DNA from: DASSCW01 sp036555005
Lineage (GTDB): Bacteria; Chloroflexota; Limnocylindria; QHBO01
DNA length: 6,524 nucleotides
Reading direction: 5' to 3'
NCBI GenBank assembly: GCA_036555005.1
Contig: DATBME010000043.1
Coordinates: forward strand, 1 to 6,524
In this document: piece by piece, positions 1-5,631 of the stretch
Position numbering within the stretch: the stretch's first letter is position 1
Layout: every line of letters starts with the position of its first letter
Translations under genes and position numbers: made by a program
Notes under the pieces: generated by a model
The model's input: the letters and a program-made list of their open reading frames with translations, nothing else
Told to the model about the DNA's origin: nothing
Databases searched by the model: none

Positions 1-222
1 CAGCAGCCCGGCGACCAGGCGCAGCAGGGTTGACTTGCCGCAACCGTTCGGGCCGATCACGACCGTGAAGCTGCCGGCCGGGACCTCGAGCGAGCAGCCG
101 TCGAGCGCCACCAGCGACCCGCCCGAGGCGGGGAACGTGACACGCGCATCGACGACACGAACCGCCTCGCCGGGACTCGGCTCGGTGCTCGCTGGTGGCG
201 GCGGGCTGAGAACGGTGGCCAT
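1..222 (-). CDS. ABC transporter ATP-binding protein, N-terminal part (probable flavin uptake)
   Basis: This is the first 74 codons of a gene that continues past the left edge. The visible protein has a Pro/Ser-rich N-terminus (about residues 5-17), then the first beta-strands of an ABC ATPase (VRVVDARVTF, LVALDGCSLEVPAGSF), then a perfect Walker A motif, GPNGCGKST, at residues 57-65. The ATP start is the ATG at 222-220, with GGAG at 231-228 five bases upstream. The strand order and sequence style resemble NitT/TauT/SsuB-type importer ATPases, which energise uptake of small organic solutes at the cytoplasmic face of the membrane. The FMN riboswitch at 551-365 on the same strand lies immediately upstream. 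FMN-riboswitch control of a riboflavin ABC importer (RibXY) is known from Chloroflexus. Substrate assignment to riboflavin or a related flavin is therefore an inference from regulation; the ABC ATPase call itself is secure. Signature and Walker B motifs lie outside the window. Confidence 0.92.
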   Translation of the reverse strand, partial: MATVLSPPPPASTEPSPGEAVRVVDARVTFPASGGSLVALDGCSLEVPAGSFTVVIGPNGCGKSTLLRLVAGLL

Positions 223-364
223 GCACGCTCCGGAATCGGTCTGACCATCGACGGCCGGGGCATGGCGCGAACCGGGAGTCCATCGGGCACATCGGCTCCG
301 AGGCCATGCGCTGCGCACGCGCAGCGAGAGCCGCGGACGATGCGTCGGAGGAACGCCTCGCGCT
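223..364 (-). promoter_or_regulatory. Leader between FMN aptamer and ABC ATPase, presumed expression platform
   Basis: About 140 bases separate the riboswitch aptamer from the ABC start codon. No convincing gene is seen in it. The clearest structure is an inverted repeat at 309-326, CGCTGCGC-AC-GCGCAGCG on the plus strand, which would form a 6-8 bp GC-rich stem in the transcript. No U-tract follows it on the minus strand, so it does not look like a classical intrinsic terminator. The start-proximal GGAG (231-228) could be the target of a translation-control switch, but no complementary anti-Shine-Dalgarno pairing was established by eye. Confidence 0.45.
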
Positions 365-551
365 CGCCTTCTCCCTTCCGGACTGTGACCGTCGGCCCTG
401 TCGGCCGGTGAGCGTCGCGCTCACCGGGTCAGGTCGGCCTCGACCGGTGGCTCCCGATGCCGTCTCCGCGGCAGCGGGCCGTTCGAGGTTCGCGGGCTGG
501 CTCCTTGGGGAGCCGACCGCCGGTGGGGACTTTCACCCCGCCCCGAAGACG
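365..551 (-). promoter_or_regulatory. FMN riboswitch (RFN element)
   Basis: On the minus strand nearly every conserved block of the FMN aptamer can be read. P1 is CGTCTTC (551-545) pairing with GAAGGCG (371-365), with one G-U pair. P2 is GGGG-TGAAAGT-CCCC (539-525), followed by the conserved ACCGGCGGT (524-516). P3 is GGCTCC-CCAA-GGAGCC (514-499), followed by AGCCCGCGA (498-490). The P4 arm (488-438) closes with CCTCGA/TCGAGG and holds further stems. P5 covers about 433-397. The core GCCGACGGTCACAGTCCGGA (396-377) forms P6, and the 3' block GGGAGAAGG closes the element. FMN binding normally lowers expression of riboflavin synthesis or uptake genes. The next gene on this strand is an ABC importer ATPase. 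P4 and P5 are longer than usual, and one P6 loop base (C instead of the usual purine) deviates. Confidence 0.95.
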
Positions 552-599
552 ATGGAATTGTTCAGTTGCGGCTAGCGTCGCACCGCAGCGAGCATCACG

Positions 600-1304
600 T
601 CAACCGGCGTCCGGCTCGCCCTCGACTTGGGAAGAGGTGGTGTCCTTGGGGCTGCCGCGCCCGCGGGCCCATCGGTAGATGACGTACGCGCCGCCGATGA
701 TGACCACCGCGTAGATGACCAGCTCGTACGGCCGGATCGCCTCGTACAACGTCTCGTAGTTCTCGCCCAGCAGGTAGCCCGCCAGGATCAGGGCCGCGTT
801 CCAGGGCAGCGAGCCGAGCGTGCTGAACAGCAGGAAGCGGCCCAGCGGCATGCGGGCGATGCCGGCCGGATAGTTGATCAGCGCGCGCAGCAGCGGCACC
901 AGCCGGGCGAAGAAGACCGCCCAGCCGCCGTAGCGCTCGAACCAGGCGTCGGCGCGGTCCAGGTCGTCCGGATAGATGTGGACGTACCGCCCCCAGCGAT
1001 CCAGCAGCGGACGTCCGCCCCAGGCCCCGATCAGGTAGCCGGCCAGCGAGCCCGCCAGCGCGCCGAGCGTGGCCGCGATCAGCACCGCGATGAAGCTCCA
1101 CGGCTGCTGGGTCAGCGGCTCCACCACCGAAGGGTCGGCCGCCGACTGGCTCACCTTCCAGCCCGCCATCGGCACGATCACCTCGGACGGGATGATGGGG
1201 ATGAAGGTCTCGAGCGCCACCGCGATCGCCACGCCGACGTAGCCGATGGCGTCGTAGATGTCCAGGAAGAAGGGGATGATGTAGGTGTCGATGAACTCCA
1301 GCAT
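600..1304 (-). CDS. DedA family (SNARE-associated/VTT domain) membrane protein
   Basis: The gene encodes 234 residues, typical for DedA proteins, which are integral membrane proteins of the VTT superfamily. Some members (UptA, PopT) recycle undecaprenyl phosphate or other lipids across the cytoplasmic membrane. Family hallmarks visible are the re-entrant motif ETFIPIIPSE at residues 32-41, a Gly/Ala-rich helix at about 70-95 (GALAGSLAGYLIGAWGG), the block RLVPLLRALINYPAGIARMP at 134-153 with its conserved Arg and Pro residues, and GRFLLFSTLGSLPWN just after it. A last hydrophobic helix (about 195-215) is followed by a polar tail. The ATG at 1304-1302 lies 3 bases beyond the stop of the PAP2 gene, has no strong Shine-Dalgarno sequence, and is probably translated by coupling. 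The stop at 602-600 is followed by the riboswitch region. Lipid substrate is inferred, not shown. Confidence 0.95.
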   Translation of the reverse strand: MLEFIDTYIIPFFLDIYDAIGYVGVAIAVALETFIPIIPSEVIVPMAGWKVSQSAADPSVVEPLTQQPWSFIAVLIAATLGALAGSLAGYLIGAWGGRPLLDRWGRYVHIYPDDLDRADAWFERYGGWAVFFARLVPLLRALINYPAGIARMPLGRFLLFSTLGSLPWNAALILAGYLLGENYETLYEAIRPYELVIYAVVIIGGAYVIYRWARGRGSPKDTTSSQVEGEPDAG

Positions 1305-1307
1305 CGG

Positions 1308-2150
1308 CTAGCCGTCGGGCTCGGCCGGATGGTGGAGCGGCACCGCCACCTTGTGGTGCTGCGGCTGCAGCTCGCCGCGGGGGGCGGTGATCCGGCCGGT
1401 CGCCCGCAGGCGGTCGTCGACGCCCAGGATGTGCACCGCCACGATCACCGACACCAGCGCCGCGCCCGCCATCCAGCCGCCAAGCACGTCGATCGGGAAG
1501 TGGGCGCCCAGGTAGATGCGGGTCAGGCTGATGGCACCGATCAGTACCAGCGCCACCAGGTAGGCGGTGTAGCCCTGGCGCCGGTCCGGCGCCAGCCGCG
1601 CCACGCAGAAGGCGGCCAGGCCGTAGAACGCCACCGCGCGCAGGGCGTGGCCGGCCGGGAAGTCGGCCACGTCATCCAGGCCGATGCCGTTGACGTTGAG
1701 TATCGCCGCCGTCAGCTCGGGGAGCGTGATGGGTGGGATGGCCACGAAGTACTTGAGCGCCCACTCGATCGGGAAGGCCAGCACGCCGGCGGCCAGCACC
1801 AGGGCCAGGTCCTGGCGTCCCTTGGCCAGCGCGACCAGGCCCAGCACCGCGATGCCGGTTGCCACGAACCAGCCGGCGCCGAGCGCGCTGATGCCCAGCA
1901 GCAGCCCGTGGACCAGCGGCAGGGTGGATTCCACCCACTCCCGGACGTGCGGCACCACGTCGGACATCAGCCATTGCTCCGGCTGCGTCTGGACCGTCGT
2001 GCGCTTGAGGGTGACCAGCCAGAAGAGCGACGGGAGGGTGATCAGGGCGAACAGGAAGGCCGCAGCTGGGCTGGGGACGGCGCCGCCGAGGCGGTTTCTG
2101 CCGTCGGCGTCCACGAGCAGGCGACTCGTGGGGTCCGGCAGGCGTCGCAC
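1308..2150 (-). CDS. PAP2 superfamily membrane phosphatase (PgpB-like)
   Basis: The product is 280 residues with several hydrophobic segments (about 29-48, 79-108, 113-130, 172-186, 195-210, 222-241). Two of the three PAP2 catalytic motifs are clear: FPAGHALR (PAGH at 165-168, the PSGH motif) and TRIYLGAHFPID (210-221, the SRx5HxxxD motif, with His217 and Asp221). The first motif, KX6RP, is degraded: Lys133 is present but the Arg-Pro positions read Pro140-Ile141. Relatives dephosphorylate lipid phosphates such as undecaprenyl diphosphate or phosphatidylglycerol phosphate. The neighbouring DedA gene, 3 bases downstream, fits a lipid-carrier recycling pair. The start is taken as GTG 2150-2148, which has no Shine-Dalgarno but a TATACT box ending 6 bases upstream. 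The C-terminus is His- and Pro-rich. Family confidence is high, substrate unknown. Confidence 0.92.
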   Translation of the reverse strand: MRRLPDPTSRLLVDADGRNRLGGAVPSPAAAFLFALITLPSLFWLVTLKRTTVQTQPEQWLMSDVVPHVREWVESTLPLVHGLLLGISALGAGWFVATGIAVLGLVALAKGRQDLALVLAAGVLAFPIEWALKYFVAIPPITLPELTAAILNVNGIGLDDVADFPAGHALRAVAFYGLAAFCVARLAPDRRQGYTAYLVALVLIGAISLTRIYLGAHFPIDVLGGWMAGAALVSVIVAVHILGVDDRLRATGRITAPRGELQPQHHKVAVPLHHPAEPDG

Positions 2151-2155
2151 GTTCG

Positions 2156-2162
2156 TAGTATA
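2156..2162. promoter_or_regulatory. Overlapping divergent -10 boxes for the PAP2 and hutH transcripts
   Basis: The seven bases TAGTATA read as TATACT on the minus strand (2162-2157) and TAGTAT on the plus strand (2156-2161). On the minus strand the box ends 6 bases before the PAP2 GTG, so transcription would start at or within a base of the start codon. On the plus strand it would give a leader of about 15 bases carrying the AAAGGAG ribosome site of hutH. No good -35 hexamer is seen at 16-18 bases on either side. This is an inference from position and base composition. Confidence 0.5.
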
Positions 2163-2170
2163 GGTTTGGA

Positions 2171-2176
2171 AAGGAG
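2171..2176 (+). promoter_or_regulatory. Ribosome binding site deciding the hutH start
   Basis: AAGGAG (AAAGGAG with the preceding A) is the best Shine-Dalgarno match in the interval. It is 6 bases from an in-frame ACG (2183-2185). No ATG, GTG or TTG occurs in frame between the upstream stop (TAG, 2156-2158) and GTG 2243. The later GTG has GGAGG only 2 bases away, too close for normal initiation. The site therefore favours the ACG start. Confidence 0.6.
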
Positions 2177-2182
2177 CCGGCC

Positions 2183-3706
2183 ACGGAGACCACCACCCAT
2201 CCCGTCCTGCGGCTGACCGGCACCTCCCTGAGCACGGAGGACGTGGCTCAGGTCGCCCGCGCAGGGCGCCAGGTGGAGCTCGATCCGGCAGCGGCCGAGC
2301 GCATGCGCGCCTCGCGCGCCGTGGTCGAGCGGCTGGTGGCCGAGGGTCGCACCGCGTACGGCATCACCACCGGTTTCGGCGACCTGGCCGACGTCCGGAT
2401 CGACTCGGATCAGACCGCCGAGCTGCAGCGCAACCTGGTGCGGTCGCACGCCGCCGGGGTGGGCGAGCCACTTCCCGCCGAGGTGGTGCGCGCCATGCTG
2501 CTGCTGCGCGCCAACGCCCTGGCGGTGGGCCTGTCCGGCGCGCGGCCCGAGGTGGTGGAGCTGCTGATCGGCATGCTCAACGGGCAGGTCCATCCGGTGG
2601 TGCCGTCGCGCGGCAGCGTGGGCGCGTCGGGCGACCTGGCGCCGCTCGCGCACCTGGCCCTGGTGCTGATCGGCGAGGGAGAGGCGTGGGTCGACCAGGC
2701 CGGTCCCGGCCCCGCCGCGGAGGCGCTGGAGCGCGCCGGCCTGCGGCCGCTGACGCTGGAGGCCAAGGAGGGGCTGGCGCTCCTGAACGGTACGCAGCTG
2801 ATGGCTGCGCTGGCGGCCCTGGCGCTGGAGGACGCGCGACGGCTGGCGACTTCGGCGGACGTGATCGGTGCCATGAGCCTGGAGGCCATGCTGGGGACGG
2901 CCGCCGCCTTCGACGCGGCCCTGGTCGAGGCGCGCCCGCACCCCGGCCAGGTGACGGTCGCCGCCCACCTGCGGGCGCTGCTGGCCGGGTCGGAGATCGG
3001 CGAGTCGCACGCCGAGAGTGGCCACAAGGTGCAGGACCCCTACTCGCTGCGCTGCATGCCCCAGGTGCACGGGGCGGTCCGCGACGCGCTCGACCAGCTG
3101 GAACGGGTGCTGGCGGTGGAGATGAACGCAGCCACGGACAACCCGCTCGTCTTCCCGACCGGCGAGGTGATCTCCGGCGGCAACTTCCACGGCGAGCCGC
3201 TGGCCCTGGCCATCGACTACGCCAAGACCGCGGTCGCCGAGCTGGCATCCATCTCCGAACGACGATCGGCGCGGCTGGTGGACACCCACCTCTCCGGACT
3301 GCCGGCCTTCCTGACCGATGCGCCCGGGCTGCGCTCCGGGCTGATGATGGCCCAGTACTCCGCCGCCGCCCTGGTCAACGAGCTGCAGACGCTGGCCCAC
3401 CCGTCCAGCGTCGACACCATCCCGACCAGCGCCAACCAGGAGGATCACGTCTCGATGGGGGCCACCTCCGCCCTGCATCTGCGCGAGGTGGCCGACCGCA
3501 CCGAGACGGTGCTGGCGATCGAGGCGCTGTGTGCGGCCCAGGGACTGGACTTCCGCGCGCCGCTGCACCCCGGCGCCGGCGTGGCCCGCGCCCACGCGCG
3601 CCTCCGCGCGCTGGTGCCGCACCTGGACGAGGACCGCCCGCCGGCCGACGACATCGCCGAGGTGCGCGAGCTGCTGCGCGTCGGAGAGCTGGCGATCGAT
3701 GACTGA
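2183..3706 (+). CDS. hutH: Histidine ammonia-lyase (histidase)
   Basis: HutH converts L-histidine to trans-urocanate and ammonia, the first step of histidine degradation, in the cytosol as a homotetramer. The MIO-forming triad Ala-Ser-Gly sits in GSVGASGDLAPLAH at residues 148-150, counting from the ACG. Residues matching the Pseudomonas putida enzyme's active site are all present at a constant offset of 6-7: Tyr59, His89 (RSHAAG), Asn202 (LNGTQ), Tyr287 and Arg290 (QDPYSLR), Phe335 and Glu420 (NQEDHVSM). The SH and QED signatures favour histidase over phenylalanine or tyrosine lyase, although YGITTGFG has Thr where histidases usually have Asn. With the ACG start the protein is 507 residues, the family's usual length. 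A GTG start at 2243 (487 residues) would remove the conserved N-terminal VLRLTGTSLSTED stretch. The stop overlaps the next gene by 8 bases. No hutU, hutI or hutG is nearby. Confidence 0.93.
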   Translation, partial: TETTTHPVLRLTGTSLSTEDVAQVARAGRQVELDPAAAERMRASRAVVERLVAEGRTAYGITTGFGDLADVRIDSDQTAELQRNLVRSHAAGVGEPLPAEVVRAMLLLRANALAVGLSGARPEVVELLIGMLNGQVHPVVPSRGSVGASGDLAPLAHLALVLIGEGEAWVDQAGPGPAAEALERAGLRPLTLEAKEGLALLNGTQLMAALAALALEDARRLATSADVIGAMSLEAMLGTAAAFDAALVEARPHPGQVTVAAHLRALLAGSEIGESHAESGHKVQDPYSLRCMPQVHGAVRDALDQLERVLAVEMNAATDNPLVFPTGEVISGGNFHGEPLALAIDYAKTAVAELASISERRSARLVDTHLSGLPAFLTDAPGLRSGLMMAQYSAAALVNELQTLAHPSSVDTIPTSANQEDHVSMGATSALHLREVADRTETVLAIEALCAAQGLDFRAPLHPGAGVARAHARLRALVPHLDEDRPPADDIAEVRELLRVGELAIDD

Positions 3707-4445
3707 GCTGCTCTTCACCCTGGTCGATCCCGACTCGTTCGGCGACGTCCCCGCGCCGGCAGCGCCCGGCGCGCGCTGCCAGACCTGCGACTACTGGGAG
3801 CGGCTGGAGGGGACGCGCGAGGCGCGGGACACCGAGTCGGGCCGCAGCCAGAAGCTGTCGGCGCTGATGGCCGGCGAGCGGCTGGCCGGCGCCTACGGGA
3901 TGCTCGCCTGGCACAGCGGCGAGGATGGCGACCGGCTGGCGATCGGCTGGTGCCAGTTCGGGCCGATCTCCGCCTACCCGCGCGCCCAGGTCATCCGCGA
4001 TCGCTACCCCGAGCTGCCCACCTCCCCCGCGCCCTGGGTCGTCACCTGCCTGCAGGTGGTGGAGGCGCAGCCTGATCGCCAGGCCGCCGCCGAGGCGCTG
4101 CTGACCGCCGTCTGCCGCGACCTGGATCGGCGCGGCATCATCGCCGTCGAGGCATACCCGGAGGGCGTGGCCGACCCTTGGCTGCCGTCACCCGGGCCGC
4201 TATCGGTCTATGAGCGTGCAGGCTTCGTTCGCGTGGCCGGGGAGGATCGGTTCCCCGTCATGCGCCGCGAGCTTGGCGGAGAAGGCTCGGCCGACGTCGG
4301 CTGGGGCGACCTGCTGGCACGCGCCGCACCAGAAGACAAGGGCGACGACTGGCCGCTGCCGATGCCGAAGGGCCCCACCGAGGACGACCTCTTCCGCCTG
4401 CCGGAGAAGCCCAAGCGCCCGAACCCCTTCGGCGAGGACGAATAG
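3699..4445 (+). CDS. GNAT-like N-acetyltransferase with N-terminal CxxC
   Basis: The protein is 248 residues. A short N-terminal region carries CQTCDYWE (Cys27, Cys30), which may bind a metal or simply be structural. An acetyltransferase-like core follows: a beta-strand block with GWCQFGP (83-89), the strand WVVTCLQVVE (113-122), a helix AAAEALLTAVCRDLDRRG (129-146), the strand IIAVEAYPEG, and the typical GNAT ending SVYERAGFVRV (169-179) with PVMRREL. The usual Q/RxxGxG/A acetyl-CoA loop is poorly kept (PDRQAAAEALL), so activity is not assured. The tail from about 193 is acidic, Pro-rich and probably disordered. The ATG (3699) lies inside the end of hutH, overlapping by 8 bases, with GGAG about 12 bases upstream, so coupled translation is likely. 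The acetyl acceptor is unknown. Confidence 0.82.
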   Translation: MTELLFTLVDPDSFGDVPAPAAPGARCQTCDYWERLEGTREARDTESGRSQKLSALMAGERLAGAYGMLAWHSGEDGDRLAIGWCQFGPISAYPRAQVIRDRYPELPTSPAPWVVTCLQVVEAQPDRQAAAEALLTAVCRDLDRRGIIAVEAYPEGVADPWLPSPGPLSVYERAGFVRVAGEDRFPVMRRELGGEGSADVGWGDLLARAAPEDKGDDWPLPMPKGPTEDDLFRLPEKPKRPNPFGEDE

Positions 4446-5164
4446 TGCTCGAGGCCGGCCTGTGGGGCCTGGTCGCCGCTTCCACGCTGGTGATCGGGGC
4501 GCTGATCGGCCTTTACGTATCCATTCCCCGGCGCTGGGTGGCGCTGGCCATGGGCTTCGGTGCCGGTGCGCTGATCAGCGCGCTGTCATTCGACCTCACC
4601 GAGGAGGCGTTCGAGCAGGGCAACGCCGCCGTCGTGGCCGCCGGCCTGGCGGCGGGTGCGCTGACCTTCTATGCGGGCAACCGGCTGCTCAGCGAGGATC
4701 GGCGCGGAAAGCGGGTTGAGCCGCCGGAGACCAGCAACGGGCTGGCTTTGGTGCTCGGGGCGCTGCTGGACGGCATCCCGGAGTCGATCGTGCTCGGCTC
4801 CACGCTGCTGGCCGGCGTGGGCGTCAGCGTGCCATTCCTGGTGGCGGTGGCCATCTCGAACCTGCCTGAGGGCCTGTCCGCAGCCACCGACCTGCGCCGC
4901 GAGGGCCACGCTCCCGGCTGGATCATCCGACTGTGGGTCGGCGTGGCGTTGGCCTCCGGCCTGGCCGCCGCGGTCGGCTACGGGCTGCTCGGCGGGATGG
5001 GTCCCTTCTGGGTACCGTTGATCCAGGCCTTCGCCGCCGGCGCCATCCTGACCATGCTGGTCGACACCATAATCCCGGAGGCGTATGAGGGCGGTGGCAG
5101 CCTGACCGGGCTCGTCACCGTCGCGGGCTTCGCCCTGGCGTTCTTCCTCACCTCGGTGGAGTAA
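4445..5164 (+). CDS. ZIP-family metal cation permease
   Basis: The product is a 239-residue polytopic membrane protein. Its architecture is that of bacterial ZIP transporters, which import Zn2+ or other divalent ions: hydrophobic helices at about 6-25, 33-48 and 61-78, a short charged loop at 83-95 (SEDRRGKRVEPPE), then helices at 98-120, 124-147, 160-184 and 190-210, and a last one at 220-236. The central signatures are DGIPES (109-114) and SNLPEG (138-143), at the places of the HNxPEG and HEIPHE metal motifs, plus DTIIPEAYE (207-215). The metal-binding histidines are replaced by Asp and Ser, so substrate or mechanism may differ from classical zinc permeases. The GTG start shares its G with the TAG stop of the acetyltransferase gene, indicating coupled translation. 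Family confidence is good, substrate uncertain. Confidence 0.88.
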   Translation: MLEAGLWGLVAASTLVIGALIGLYVSIPRRWVALAMGFGAGALISALSFDLTEEAFEQGNAAVVAAGLAAGALTFYAGNRLLSEDRRGKRVEPPETSNGLALVLGALLDGIPESIVLGSTLLAGVGVSVPFLVAVAISNLPEGLSAATDLRREGHAPGWIIRLWVGVALASGLAAAVGYGLLGGMGPFWVPLIQAFAAGAILTMLVDTIIPEAYEGGGSLTGLVTVAGFALAFFLTSVE

Positions 5165-5631
5165 TGGCACCGCGTCCGCTCTGGACCTGCCCGCGCTGTG
5201 GCAAGTCGTACGTCACCCGCAACATGTGGCACTCCTGCGTGGTCGTGCCGCTCGAGTCGCACTTCGTCGACCGGCCGCGCGCTCAGGAGCTGTACGACGC
5301 GGTCCTGCGCTTCCTCGAGGCCGATGGACCGGTCATCGTCAGCATCAGCAAGACCCGCATCGAGTTCATGACCCGCGCCCGCTTCGCCGGCGTCTCCGTG
5401 CGGCGCGACTTCGTTTGGCTCGCGTTCTGGCTGAAGCGCCAGGTCGATTCGCCCCGTTTCGACAAGATCGAGTCCTACGGCGGCCGTGACTGGGGCTACA
5501 AGATCCGCATTCGGGACGAGGCTCAGCTCGACGACGAGCTCCGTGCCTGGCTGCGCGAGGCTCGGACGGTCGGCGACCAGCTGCCGCAGGGGCAGGTCAC
5601 CGGATCACGACAACCTCCGGCCCCTCGCTGA
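5164..5631 (+). CDS. DUF5655-type protein with N-terminal zinc ribbon
   Basis: The protein is 155 residues. The N-terminus WTCPRCGKSYVTRNMWHSC (7-25) has CxxC (Cys9, Cys12) and HxC (His23, Cys25), a plausible zinc-binding ribbon. The rest (about 34-135) resembles the DUF5655 fold: a helix RAQELYDAVLRFLEADG, the strand VIVSISKTRIEFM, FVWLAFWLKRQ, and a late strand GYKIRIRDEAQLDDELRAWL. The biochemical role of this family is not known to me. The ATG shares its A with the TAA stop of the ZIP gene, so it is the last member of the hutH run. The C-terminal 12 codons lie antisense to the 3' end of the vapC gene. The final residues (QGQVTGSRQPPAPR) look non-conserved and may be constrained by that overlap. 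Confidence 0.82.
   Translation: MAPRPLWTCPRCGKSYVTRNMWHSCVVVPLESHFVDRPRAQELYDAVLRFLEADGPVIVSISKTRIEFMTRARFAGVSVRRDFVWLAFWLKRQVDSPRFDKIESYGGRDWGYKIRIRDEAQLDDELRAWLREARTVGDQLPQGQVTGSRQPPAPR

Noticed and set aside
309..326. Intrinsic terminator for the riboswitch
   Set aside because: The GC palindrome lacks a following U-tract on the minus strand and has a very short loop when fully paired; kept only as part of the leader description.
575..603. TTGACG (minus strand, 603-598) as the -35 of a promoter for the riboswitch transcript
   Set aside because: No acceptable -10 hexamer occurs at 16-19 bases (the 17-base position reads CGACGC). The transcript may come from a weak or non-sigma-70 promoter, or by read-through from the DedA gene; not called.
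306..678. Plus-strand open frames of 73-89 codons over the riboswitch region
   Set aside because: They read through conserved RNA structure on the other strand, are Arg/Pro/Ala-rich, and have no ribosome site of note.
627..2216. A 529-codon open frame on the plus strand across the DedA/PAP2 genes
   Set aside because: It is the antisense shadow of two well-recognised genes. Its translation is dominated by His, Arg, Gln, Gly and Asp with no domain, as expected from reading GC-rich codons backwards.
2042..3718. A 558-codon minus-strand open frame opposite hutH
   Set aside because: hutH is certain from its catalytic motifs. The antisense translation is low-complexity, with no recognisable domain and no supported start.
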